A stretch of 64,000 nt of DNA from G965197405 sp965197405 (lineage in GTDB: Bacteria > Chloroflexota > Dehalococcoidia > Lucifugimonadales > JAGWBF01), in contig OZ240206.1 in NCBI GenBank assembly GCA_965197405.1, forward strand, positions 434,001 to 498,000, read 5' to 3'. This document shows, piece after piece, positions 42,967-51,264 of this stretch. How positions within the stretch are numbered: position 1 is the stretch's first letter; each line of letters starts with the position of its first letter. The position numbers and the translations under genes are program-made. The notes under the pieces are model-generated. The model did no database searches and had not been told where the DNA came from. It saw only the letters and a program-made list of their open reading frames with translations.

Positions 42967-43908
42967 TTGGCTGAGGAGAGGATTGCAGAGAGAGCCCTTG
43001 GTGACATCTCATCAAGTTTCAGGCGGCCATCCGTCCTATTAAGACCGGTAACCAGGTTTATAAGGCGTCAGCCTTTGGGAGCCGCAGGCGGAGTCATTCT
43101 GCTAGTCTGCGTCATAATAGCCATCATCGCCGGGGCTATCGCACCCAAAGACTCCCAAGAAACCCATCTCATGGAAAGGTATGGCCCGCCGGGTCACATG
43201 ATCGGTGAGGAGAGATTCCTCCTGGGTACCGACCAGCTAGGTCGGGACATCCTCAGCAGGATGCTGCTCGGGTCGAGGATCTCCCTCTATGTGTCCCTGA
43301 TCAGCGTGGGCATAGGAGTAACCCTGGGGGCCGTACTGGGCATCGTCAGTGGCTACGTCGGTGGAACGTTGGACCTCCTGTTCCAGCGAATTGTAGACGC
43401 ATTCATGTCTTTCCCTGCCCTGGTTTTCGCTTTAGGAGTCATGGCTGTGCTGGGACCGTCGTTGAACAACGTGATCCTCACCTTATGTATCATCTTCATA
43501 CCCGGGTCGGCCCGAATCGTACGCTCAGAGGTCCTGAGCGTAAAAGAGAGGGTCTATGTTGATGCTGCAAGGGCTATCGGCGCACCCAACTGGCGCATCA
43601 TGATACGCCACATAACGCCCAACTGCATGGCCCCCTACATCGTATTCGCCACGGCCAACCTGGGCTTCGCCATAGTAATAGAAGCCGCCCTGAGCTTCCT
43701 GGGCGTCGGCACTCCCCCGGACGTCCCCTCGTGGGGAGGCATGCTATCCGTCGCCGGTCAGAAATACGTGGAGGTCTCCCCTTGGTTGATGGTCTTCCCC
43801 TGCTTCGCCATCAGCGTTGTGGTGTTCGGGTTCAACCTCTTCGGTGACGCCATACGCGACATCCTGGACCCAAGACTACGGGGAAGCCTGGCGGGTGGAG
43901 GAGCTTAG
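42967..43908 (+). CDS. ABC peptide/nickel-type transporter permease (DppC family)
   Basis: 313 aa, TTG start with AGGAGGAG 5 bases upstream, 24 bases after the DppB-type stop. It begins with the usual N-terminal cytoplasmic tail and first helix (GAAGGVILLVCVIIAIIAGAIA), has FLLGTDQLGRDILSRMLLGSRISL in parts, and the EAA loop DAARAIGAPNWRIMIRHITPN. Ends in DAIRDILDPRLRG, typical of the family. Followed by a very strong terminator. Confidence 0.9.
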   Translation: MAEERIAERALGDISSSFRRPSVLLRPVTRFIRRQPLGAAGGVILLVCVIIAIIAGAIAPKDSQETHLMERYGPPGHMIGEERFLLGTDQLGRDILSRMLLGSRISLYVSLISVGIGVTLGAVLGIVSGYVGGTLDLLFQRIVDAFMSFPALVFALGVMAVLGPSLNNVILTLCIIFIPGSARIVRSEVLSVKERVYVDAARAIGAPNWRIMIRHITPNCMAPYIVFATANLGFAIVIEAALSFLGVGTPPDVPSWGGMLSVAGQKYVEVSPWLMVFPCFAISVVVFGFNLFGDAIRDILDPRLRGSLAGGGA

Positions 43909-43958
43909 GACGAAGCTTCAAAAGCGCACAGGCCAGGCCCCTTCATGTGAATAAAGCA

Positions 43959-43996
43959 TAAAGCATGACACCCCAAGAGGGGTGTCATGCTTTATA
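43959..43996. terminator. Strong, bidirectional hairpin terminator
   Basis: A 17-bp perfect stem: the core AAAGCATGACACCCC (43961-43975), loop AAGA, GGGGTGTCATGCTTT (43980-43994), extended by AT/AT. It separates the permease genes from the convergent crotonase. Confidence 0.85.
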
Positions 43997-44012
43997 TGGC
44001 TAACGAGGTTAA

Positions 44013-44801
44013 TCACCTGCCATTGAACTCGGGGGGACGCTTGTCCAAGAAGGCGCGCTGCCCCTCCCGGTAGTCCTCAGTGTCGAAGTGAAGGAAGGGC
44101 AGCCCCTCCTCCTCGGGAGAGAGGTCCCTGAGACCCGGGTCCTCCAGCACCTTGCGGATCATCCGTTTGTGGGCTTTATGGGACAGCGGCGCCAGGCGGG
44201 CCGTCTGCTTGGCAATGCCATATGCGAGCTCCTCCACCTGGTCTACGGATACCACCTGGTGCAGCAGGCCCAGGCGCAGCGCCTCCTGGGCACCCATCAG
44301 CCCGGCGGTCAGCAAGACATAAAGCGCCCCGGCACGACCGGCAAGCTGCACGAGTCGTCTTATCTCCCCGTAGCCTACGGCTATTCCCAGGCGGGCCGCG
44401 GTGACGCCCATGCGGGAGTTGTCCGTGGCGATTCTGATGTCGCAGGCATGGGTCATCTCGAATCCACCGCCCACACAGAACCCCTTGATGAGACAAATAG
44501 TAGGCTTGGAGAGAGTCTCAATAGCGTCCATGGCCCCTTCCACGGCAGAGGCGTAGAGACGGGCCTTGGCTGAGTTATTCCGATGAGTGCCAAAGCCCTT
44601 GATGTCTGCACCGGCGGAGAAGGCTTCATCTCCCGCACCCCGAAAGACGACCGCTCTCACGGAAGGGGATGTCTCCAGGTCTATTGCGACTCTCCGCAGC
44701 TCCAGCCACATGGAATAGCTGATGGCATTGCGCTGCTCCGGCCTGTTGAGAATAACCGTGGCAATGCCGTCCCGTTCTTCCATCAATATCTCATCGCTCA
44801 C
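44013..44801 (-). CDS. Enoyl-CoA hydratase/isomerase family protein (second catalytic Glu missing)
   Basis: 262 aa, GTG start with AGGAGG. Crotonase motifs ILNRPEQRNAISYSMW, EAFSAGADIKGFG and FCVGGGFEMTHACDIRIAT are clear. The first glutamate is present (GGGFEM), but the position of the second has Ala (RMGVTAARLGIAV), so simple hydratase activity is doubtful. It may act as an isomerase, thioesterase or decarboxylase of the superfamily. Confidence 0.85.
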   Translation of the reverse strand: MSDEILMEERDGIATVILNRPEQRNAISYSMWLELRRVAIDLETSPSVRAVVFRGAGDEAFSAGADIKGFGTHRNNSAKARLYASAVEGAMDAIETLSKPTICLIKGFCVGGGFEMTHACDIRIATDNSRMGVTAARLGIAVGYGEIRRLVQLAGRAGALYVLLTAGLMGAQEALRLGLLHQVVSVDQVEELAYGIAKQTARLAPLSHKAHKRMIRKVLEDPGLRDLSPEEEGLPFLHFDTEDYREGQRAFLDKRPPEFNGR

Positions 44802-45130
44802 TCTTTACCTCCTGCGCGTTGGCCCTGACACCGGCTGCCGGGCATATCGGGCCTGCTCAAAGTTTACACCCTTCATGTGACATCCGCCAGGAATCCCAAG
44901 CAGGCCTGCAGGGCTGTTCAATTGTCACCCCGAACGGAGTGAGGGGTCTAAAATCCTTGTTATTCGCGCCGCTCTACTGCTGAAGAATTTTAGATTCCTC
45001 GCTGCGCTCGGAATGACATTTCCGGAGAATCGAATGGCCCTGAAGCAGGCTTGAGGACGTGAGGGGCAGACTTTAACCCTTGACAAGGCCGTTGCATCAC
45101 ACTAATGTTATGCGTGTCGAAGGGAGGAGT
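44802..45130. other. 329-bp gap with an R3 repeat and the thiol-dioxygenase promoter
   Basis: An R3 copy occupies about 44919-45036 (TCAATTGTCACCCCGAACGG ... TTCCTCGCTGCGCTCGGAAT). The rest holds a promoter at 45080-45108. No gene seen. Confidence 0.75.
45080..45108 (+). promoter_or_regulatory. Promoter of the cysteine-dioxygenase-like and sulfite-oxidase genes
   Basis: Perfect TTGACA (45080-45085), 17-bp spacer, TAATGT (45103-45108), 22 bases before the ATG at 45131. Confidence 0.6.
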
Positions 45131-45715
45131 ATGACAGCGTTAAAATACAGCCTGGAAGAGTTCACCCATGACATGGAAGCCTTGCTCGAAGAGCAGCCGG
45201 ACCAGGCAAGAATCTTCGATACAGGTATCTCCCACCTGGAGCGGCTCATCGGCAATGGCGACGCCATCCCTCCGGAGTACCGCGTCCCCCTTGGAAAGGG
45301 CCGCAGACCCAATCATGGGTCGTACCTGCTATACCGTGGCGAGAGCGGACTGCTAATCACCGCGGTGGTATGGGGGCCGGGAGACCATGCTTCACCCCAC
45401 GACCATCACACCTGGGGAATGATCGGAGTGATGAACAACACCCTCAGCGAGACTCGCTTCAGGCGTCTGGACGACGGCTCTGATGCAGGGTACGCCCTCC
45501 TGGAGAAGGATAGGGTCACAACATTTATACCCGGAGAGGTCTCGCTGCTCATTCCGGACTCGGACGAAATCCACCAGATGGACAACCCCACGGACCAGCC
45601 CACGGTGGAGATTCACGTATACGGTAGAGACCTGGCCGGCCTGGACAGGTGCCGGTTCGACCTGGAGACCGGGAAGGTGAGTCCCTTCGTCACCAAGAAG
45701 TACGACAACGAGTAG
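45131..45715 (+). CDS. Cysteine dioxygenase-type thiol dioxygenase
   Basis: 194 aa from the ATG at 45131 (GGGAGGAG upstream). Cupin with HDH iron ligands H90 and H92 (ASPHDHHTWGMIG) and the third histidine H162 in VEIHVYGRDL. The fit is to cysteine dioxygenase/3-mercaptopropionate dioxygenase, which oxidise a thiol to a sulfinate with O2 and Fe(II). Co-directional with two sulfite-oxidase-type genes 58 bases downstream, which would deal with sulfite released from the sulfinate. Exact thiol not known. Confidence 0.82.
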   Translation: MTALKYSLEEFTHDMEALLEEQPDQARIFDTGISHLERLIGNGDAIPPEYRVPLGKGRRPNHGSYLLYRGESGLLITAVVWGPGDHASPHDHHTWGMIGVMNNTLSETRFRRLDDGSDAGYALLEKDRVTTFIPGEVSLLIPDSDEIHQMDNPTDQPTVEIHVYGRDLAGLDRCRFDLETGKVSPFVTKKYDNE

Positions 45716-45773
45716 CTAATCTTCCCGCGGACCGCCGCTGCGACTATAGCCCACGTAACAAGGAGAGCTACCT

Positions 45774-46970
45774 ATGACAACCCAGCGCGAAGAGGATACG
45801 GCAAGGCCCGAGTTCCTGCAAATGGAAGGGGCTACCAGGGAGGAACCGCAGAGCGGAGATGGTGAAAGCTGGATGGGGTGGCCCACCAGAAAGCTGACTC
45901 CGGTGACGCTGCATGACGAGGAGGGCCGCACGGTCAGGGTACGCGCCCCCGTGATGGAGCTGGAAGGTCTCATCACGCCCACCGAGCTCCACTACGTAGT
46001 CCAGCATTTTGATGTCCCGAAGATAGTTCCCGCGAAGGACTGGTCTCTCACCCTTCACGGCGAAGTGAAGAGTCCATTGAAGCTCAGCTACGACGAGCTA
46101 CGACGTTTCCCGGGCCGTACCGTTCGCACCGTGATGGAATGCTCCGGGAGCGACGCCGACTTCTTCGAGTACTCGAAAGGTGAGAGAGCAAGACCGTCCA
46201 GGGCCAAAGAGTGCATGATCCTCAGCGCCAGCGAGTGGACAGGAGTCCCTCTGGCCTCTGTACTGAACGAGGCCGGGCTGACAGGCAAGGCGGTAGCCAT
46301 CCGTGCCGAGGGTTGGGACAAAGGCGTGCCGCCCACCGCTTCACCCGGGACGGAGCCTTTTTACTACGACAAGGGTTTGCCGCTGGAGAAGGCCCTGCAC
46401 CCCGACACCATCCTGGCCTGGGCACAGAACGGGCAGCTTCTGGAGCACCTTCACGGGGCGCCGGTGCGACTCCTGGTCCCCGGATGGTCCGGGAACTGGT
46501 CGGTCAAGTGGCTCCACGAGTTGGAGGTCATGGATCACGTGCCCGACTGCTGGTATCACTACAACTTCTACTACTACGGCGACTCGCCCGACGACCCCAA
46601 CAAGGAGCTGATAACCACCATTGGGGTCAAGTCCATAGTCACCTACCCCAAGGACGACGACAACCCGACGCTGCCCCAAGGCGTCCATGTGGTGAGGGGC
46701 TACGCCTGGAGCGGGGCCGGGGCCATAACCCGGGTGGACGTCAGCGTGGATGGCGGCGAGACCTGGCGCCCTTCTCGACTGGAAGAGCCGCGGGACAGGT
46801 TCATGTGGGTCCGTTGGTCCTACTTATGGGACATTCAGAAGCCCGGCGAGTATAGCATCATGTCCAGAGCAACGGACGAGGTCGGGCGCGTCCAGTCCGG
46901 GGAACCCAGGTACAATAATATGCGCAAGAACTTCAGCGCCATAGTTGCCAACAACGTAACCGTTCAATAG
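45774..46970 (+). CDS. Sulfite oxidase-family molybdopterin enzyme (first copy)
   Basis: 398 aa, ATG with AAGGAGAG. Oxidoreductase molybdopterin-binding domain with the cysteine ligand Cys123 in VMECSGSD, LHPDTILAWAQNGQLLEHLHGAPVRLLVPGW in parts, and the C-terminal Mo-oxidoreductase dimerisation domain (GAITRVDVSVDGGETWRP, YSIMSRATDEVGRVQ). No Tat signal is visible. The usual CAGN after the ligand cysteine is CSGS here. Probably oxidises sulfite to sulfate, or reduces a related oxoanion. Confidence 0.85.
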   Translation: MTTQREEDTARPEFLQMEGATREEPQSGDGESWMGWPTRKLTPVTLHDEEGRTVRVRAPVMELEGLITPTELHYVVQHFDVPKIVPAKDWSLTLHGEVKSPLKLSYDELRRFPGRTVRTVMECSGSDADFFEYSKGERARPSRAKECMILSASEWTGVPLASVLNEAGLTGKAVAIRAEGWDKGVPPTASPGTEPFYYDKGLPLEKALHPDTILAWAQNGQLLEHLHGAPVRLLVPGWSGNWSVKWLHELEVMDHVPDCWYHYNFYYYGDSPDDPNKELITTIGVKSIVTYPKDDDNPTLPQGVHVVRGYAWSGAGAITRVDVSVDGGETWRPSRLEEPRDRFMWVRWSYLWDIQKPGEYSIMSRATDEVGRVQSGEPRYNNMRKNFSAIVANNVTVQ

Positions 46971-47023
46971 AGCCGGGCCTTTAGACGGCAGCCGTCCAAA
47001 ACCTATACTATCAGGAGGGTACT

Positions 47024-48127
47024 ATGGCGACCCCACAGACCCGCACGGGTGAGAAGCTACAGATTATCCCCACCAACGAGGGCAGGCGGACCTTCGCCGC
47101 CCCTCCCAGGGCCTTGCAGGAGCAGGTCGTCCCCAATGACCTCTTCTACGTCCGCAACCACTGGAAGGACGTGCCCGAGATCAACGCGGCCACCTACCGG
47201 CTGGTGGTGGACGGCGAGGTGGAACGTCCCCTGGTTCTCAGCTACGACGACATACGCCGGATGCCCCAGAGGCGCTTTCAGGTGACTTTCGAGTGCTGCG
47301 GCAACAGTCCGGTGCCCGAATACTGGGCCAAGCGGACCCGCTCTGTGATGGAAAGAATAGCGGGCCACGGCATCATGGGCAACGCCGAATGGGCCGGAGT
47401 GTCCCTGTCGGAAGTGCTGGAGCGGGCCGGGGTGAAGCCTTCGGCTGTGGAGGTCTTGTTTGAAGGCGCAGACCACGGCCCGGACGAGATCGTGGGAGAC
47501 CCGCCCGAGGTCGCCTACGAGCGGAGCATACCCATAGCCAAGGCGACCCATCCCGACACCCTGCTCGCCTACGAGATGAACGGCGAGGCGCTCCCTCCGG
47601 CTCACGGCTATCCCCTGCGCCTTGTCGTCCCCGGATGGTACGGGATGACCTCGATCAAGTGGCTATCGGGTATCCACGTCCTGGACCACGAGTTCCAGGG
47701 CTTCTACCAGAAGGAACGGTACATGGTTATGAACGGGCCGGGCGCCGACACCTTCTACACCTATCTCACCAGGATGAAAGTGAAGTCCATCATCACCAGC
47801 CCCGCGCCCGGCGAGATAGTCCCGACGGGCAGCTACCAGGTGGCCGGCGCAGCATGGTCGGGCGAAGACGAGGTGGTGAGGGTTGACGTAAGCAGCGACG
47901 GAGGCGAGACCTGGAGCGAAGCCAGGCTGGCGCCCAGGACCGACTACTCCTGGTACCGGTGGGAGTACACATGGCAGATACCGGGAGCGGGCGACTACAC
48001 CCTGATGTCCCGCGCCACCAACGACAAGGGAGAAACTCAGCCGATGGAGTTCCCCAACAAATGGGACGGACTCGGCTACGGGAACAACATGGTGTTCCAA
48101 CATCCAGTGGAGGTGCGGGACACCTAG
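47024..48127 (+). CDS. Sulfite oxidase-family molybdopterin enzyme (second copy)
   Basis: 367 aa. Ligand region TFECCGNSPVPEY with Cys91 matching the family's ECAGN and an added cysteine beside it. GNAEWAGVSLSEVLERAGV, AYEMNGEALPPAHGYPLRLVVPGW in parts, and the dimerisation domain VVRVDVSSDGGETWSEARL. Lacks a signal peptide. Tandem to the first copy with a 53-base gap; the two are clearly diverged paralogues. Likely one operon with the dioxygenase. Confidence 0.88.
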   Translation: MATPQTRTGEKLQIIPTNEGRRTFAAPPRALQEQVVPNDLFYVRNHWKDVPEINAATYRLVVDGEVERPLVLSYDDIRRMPQRRFQVTFECCGNSPVPEYWAKRTRSVMERIAGHGIMGNAEWAGVSLSEVLERAGVKPSAVEVLFEGADHGPDEIVGDPPEVAYERSIPIAKATHPDTLLAYEMNGEALPPAHGYPLRLVVPGWYGMTSIKWLSGIHVLDHEFQGFYQKERYMVMNGPGADTFYTYLTRMKVKSIITSPAPGEIVPTGSYQVAGAAWSGEDEVVRVDVSSDGGETWSEARLAPRTDYSWYRWEYTWQIPGAGDYTLMSRATNDKGETQPMEFPNKWDGLGYGNNMVFQHPVEVRDT

Positions 48128-48432
48128 AGGTAGCCCGCCGTCTCTTCGCGCCAGGATCTTTCAATTCTTGACGCCAGGTAAATACAGGCCCCCGCCGCGT
48201 GTCATTCCGAGCGGAGCGAGGAATCTAAAATGCTCGGATAGCAGCACGCCTAAGAAGGCAAGGACTTTAGACCCCTCGCTCCGCTCGGAGCCTGCCCCTG
48301 GCTTGAACAGGGGGTGACAATTGAAAAGCCCTGCCCTTCGCGCGTCCACAGTAGGCAAAAAGCAGTGGGTGCTCCTGCTTGGGAGCACCCACTGTCGTCG
48401 GGTCAAAGGTATCTGAGAGAGGCCCTGGCGGA
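48128..48432. other. 305-bp gap with R3 repeat (48161-48331) and a terminator
   Basis: The R3 copy TCAATTCTTGACGCCAGGTA ... GGGTGACAATTGAAAAGCCC is nearly the same as the 36609-36751 one, with an extra CCTGCCCCTGGCTTGAACAG insert. A terminator hairpin for the next minus-strand gene follows. Confidence 0.8.
48363..48394 (-). terminator. Terminator of the amidohydrolase gene at 48433
   Basis: CAGTGGGTGCTCC (48363-48375) pairs with GGAGCACCCACTG (48382-48394). On the minus strand the stem is followed by a TTTTT run, as in rho-independent terminators. Confidence 0.8.
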
Positions 48433-49557
48433 CTAGCTGAGGTTGTATATCCTCATGGAGTTGCCGCCTGCGATCTTGGCCTTCTCTTCCTCGGTGCAGT
48501 CCACCAGAATCTCGTCAATGATCTGCCGGCTTCTTGGGAAGGTCGACTCGAAGTGGGGATAGTCCGAACCCCACAGGAGGCTGTCCACACCGATGATGTC
48601 GCGGTCCCTGATACCCAGGGCATCTTCCTGGAACCCAAGGAATATGTTCTGGTGGAAGAAGTCGCTGGGGAGCGTGTCGCCCTTGAACCTGTGCTGGACG
48701 AACTCGGTGACCCGCTGGGTGTAAACGTAGTCAATCCGGTCCAGGAAGTGGGGGACCCAGGACAACTCCATCTCAACCGAACCTACCTGGAGCTTCGGGT
48801 AGCGCTCGAACACGCCGGTGAAAATCATGTGCCCGATGGACGTCCGCACCCAGTGGTCCACGTTTGCCATGAACGAGGAGGTGACTTCCTCCAGGGACAT
48901 GAACTCCTGTCCGGGACCGGGGCGGTTCGTGCCGATGTGGAGGCTGAGGGGCATATTCAAATCTTGGGCCGCGGCCCACAGAGGCTCGTACTCGGGCATG
49001 TTGTAGGACCTCTCCTCGGGCGGGTAGACGGTAATCATAGCGCCGCAGAACCCCAGCTTCGCGGTGCGCTCGAGCTCTTTCACACCCTCTTGAACATCGT
49101 CTATATTGACCATGGCGATGCCCCTGACCCGGTCGTGGATGGGCTGGCAGAACTCGGCAACCCAGTCGTTGTAGCACTTGAAGACGTGGTTCAGGAGCTT
49201 CCCGTCGGGCTGGCTGAACAGGATGAGGCCGACCGTGGGATAGACAATGCTATACTTTACCCCGTCAATATCCATGTCCTTTATATGCTCTTCGGGGATA
49301 TAGCCGCCGAGCCGCACGTTCTCTTGCAGGTCCGAAAGGCTCAGCTTTTCAGGCTCCTCGAACCTGACGCCTGCCTGCGCTCCGGCTCCTACGCCAATCA
49401 CGGGCAGGTCGTCGCAGTACCACCAGTCGGTGTTATCCTTCTCGCGGCGGATGATGCGCGGGACCCGGTCCTTGTACTTGGCGTCAGCCCTCTCGGTCCA
49501 CAGGGCTGGCGGCTCCATAACGTGGTTGTCCGACGATACTATCGCATAATCTGCCAT
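48433..49557 (-). CDS. Amidohydrolase, COG2159/ACMS-decarboxylase-like (paralogue 1)
   Basis: 374 aa, ATG with GGGAGGA. TIM-barrel metal hydrolase or decarboxylase: N-terminal IVSSDNHVMEPPALWTERA, FCGAMITVYPPEERSY, LSLHIGTNRPGPGQ (metal His), VFERYPKLQVGSVEMELSW and LWGSDYPHFESTFPRSRQ with the late aspartate. Closely similar along its length to the next gene, with which it forms an inverted promoter-separated tandem. Substrate unknown; family acts on carboxylated or amide carbon compounds. Confidence 0.85.
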   Translation of the reverse strand: MADYAIVSSDNHVMEPPALWTERADAKYKDRVPRIIRREKDNTDWWYCDDLPVIGVGAGAQAGVRFEEPEKLSLSDLQENVRLGGYIPEEHIKDMDIDGVKYSIVYPTVGLILFSQPDGKLLNHVFKCYNDWVAEFCQPIHDRVRGIAMVNIDDVQEGVKELERTAKLGFCGAMITVYPPEERSYNMPEYEPLWAAAQDLNMPLSLHIGTNRPGPGQEFMSLEEVTSSFMANVDHWVRTSIGHMIFTGVFERYPKLQVGSVEMELSWVPHFLDRIDYVYTQRVTEFVQHRFKGDTLPSDFFHQNIFLGFQEDALGIRDRDIIGVDSLLWGSDYPHFESTFPRSRQIIDEILVDCTEEEKAKIAGGNSMRIYNLS

Positions 49558-49666
49558 ATCTGAAGTCCTCCCGCGTTTTATTTTGGGGAATGCCTCTGGA
49601 TTGAGTTGCCCGTATCAGGGCGCGAAGGTCGGCTTGGAGAGTCCTCACCGACTATTTATCCCGCCA

Positions 49667-49695
49667 ATCGTACTACAAGTCCGAATCTATGTCAA
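49667..49695 (-). promoter_or_regulatory. Promoter of the amidohydrolase gene (paralogue 1)
   Basis: Minus strand perfect TTGACA (49695-49690), 17-bp spacer, TACGAT (49672-49667); about 110 bases before the ATG at 49557. The paralogues therefore appear to be separately transcribed. Confidence 0.55.
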
Positions 49696-49765
49696 TATGT
49701 CATGTCCGAGGCAGAACCGCATATATGCTCTGAATTCGTAATAACTCGGCGGCTTTGGAATGGGA

Positions 49766-50893
49766 TTATAGGGCATCGAAATGGTATATCCTTGCCGCGT
49801 TCTCCCCCACGATTTTGGCCTTCTCCCGCTCGGTGCATTCCAGCAGAATCTCCTCGATAATCTCTCGACTCCTGGGGAACGTGGACTCCGCATGAGGGTA
49901 ATCAGAGCCCCAGAGGAGGTTGTCCACCCCTATGATGTGCCTCCACTGTATCCCCAGACCATCTTCCTGGAAGCCGAGGAAGACGTTGGAATGGAAGTAG
50001 TCGCTGGGAAGCATCGCGTTCTTGAACCGGCGCTTGATAAACTCAAGGGGTCTCTGTGTATAAACGTAGTCCATCCGGTCCAGGAAGTGGGGGACCCAGG
50101 ACAGCTCCATCTCGATGGACCCCACCTGGAGCTTGGGATAACGCTCGAAGACACCGCCATATATCATGTGGGCAAGGGACATCCGCACCCAGTGGTCCAC
50201 GTTGCAGATGGAGGCCGGATTTTGTTCGTCTATCTCGGGGAAGTCCTGGCCGGGTCCCAGGCGGTTTGTGCCGATGTGAAGGCTGAGGGGCATCTCCAGG
50301 TCCTGGGCGGCAGCCCAGAGAGGCTCGTACTCCGGCGAATCGTAGGTCCTCTCTCCAGGGGGATATAGGGTAATCATAGCTCCGGGGAGACCTTTCCCGG
50401 CGCAGCGCTCCATCTCCTTCACGCCTTCCTGCACGTCGTCTACGTTGAGCATGGCTATCCCCTTGAGGCGTTTGGGGGATGCGCTACAGTACTCGGCAAG
50501 CCAGTCGTTGTACGTCCTGAAGATAGAGGTCAGCAGCTGCCCATCCGGCACGGAATAGAGAAAAAGGCCGACTGTGGGGTAAATTATGCTCCCATCCACC
50601 CCCTCCAGGTCCATGTCTTTTACGTGCTCCTCGGGGATATAGCCTCCGGGCCGCACATTTTCCAGCTTATCCGAAAGACTCACTTTCTCAGGCTCCTCGA
50701 ACCTGCGGCCCACTTGCGCGCCGGCCCCCGCTCCCACCATCCTGTACCCGTCGCAGTACCACCAATCGTTGCCATCCTCCGTGCGGACGACGTGCGGGGC
50801 CCGTTCTCTGAAATTAGGCCCGATTCTGCTTACCCACAGGTCTGCCGGCTCAAACACGTGGTCGTCTGAGGATATGACTCTATACCTGGCCAT
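49766..50893 (-). CDS. Amidohydrolase, COG2159/ACMS-decarboxylase-like (paralogue 2)
   Basis: 375 aa, ATG with AGGAGGG. Same architecture as the preceding gene: VISSDDHVFEPADLWVSR, GAMITLYPPGERTYDSPEYE in parts, LSLHIGTNRLGPGQDF, VFERYPKLQVGSIEMELSW, LWGSDYPHAESTFPRSRE. The two proteins share most of these segments almost word for word, so they are a recent duplication that has kept both copies, perhaps for different substrates. Confidence 0.85.
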   Translation of the reverse strand: MARYRVISSDDHVFEPADLWVSRIGPNFRERAPHVVRTEDGNDWWYCDGYRMVGAGAGAQVGRRFEEPEKVSLSDKLENVRPGGYIPEEHVKDMDLEGVDGSIIYPTVGLFLYSVPDGQLLTSIFRTYNDWLAEYCSASPKRLKGIAMLNVDDVQEGVKEMERCAGKGLPGAMITLYPPGERTYDSPEYEPLWAAAQDLEMPLSLHIGTNRLGPGQDFPEIDEQNPASICNVDHWVRMSLAHMIYGGVFERYPKLQVGSIEMELSWVPHFLDRMDYVYTQRPLEFIKRRFKNAMLPSDYFHSNVFLGFQEDGLGIQWRHIIGVDNLLWGSDYPHAESTFPRSREIIEEILLECTEREKAKIVGENAARIYHFDAL

Positions 50894-51264
50894 ACCAGGC
50901 CCTCCTGAGTTTTATTATGTAAAATAATTCGCCCTGCTGCGAAGCTCCTCGGAAGTCCCTGCTGCATATTACCCCAGGCACGCAAGTCTCGCGGACGGCC
51001 GGAAGAGTTGCCAATGGCCGCTCGTGGATGCAATTATGCTCAAGGCCCCACCCGGTGTCAACATTCCTTTGGCCGTTCAACTCGACTTTCAGCCATTTGA
51101 CAAAACATCGGAAATATGGTTCAATTCCCGACGGTTCGAGCTAGAGACTGCTCCGACTGTGGTCGGCAGATGCCCCGAAGAAGCCTCACAAGCCAGGACC
51201 TAATATAGCCACCGTGCTTGACTTCGCGGACAGGCACATTGAGAGAGATTAGGGAGGTATCACA
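50894..51264. other. 371-bp divergent intergenic region with a promoter for the binding-protein gene
   Basis: Apart from the promoter at 51097-51125 and a 140-base leader, nothing codes here. An A+T-rich block near 50915-50935 precedes the amidohydrolase start on the minus strand. Confidence 0.65.
51097..51125 (+). promoter_or_regulatory. Promoter of the solute-binding lipoprotein gene
   Basis: Perfect TTGACA (51097-51102), 17-bp spacer, TTCAAT (51120-51125). Confidence 0.55.

Noticed and set aside
9602..48331. Dispersed repeats taken for a CRISPR array
   Set aside because: Copies are kilobases apart, palindromic, and lack regular spacers or cas genes.
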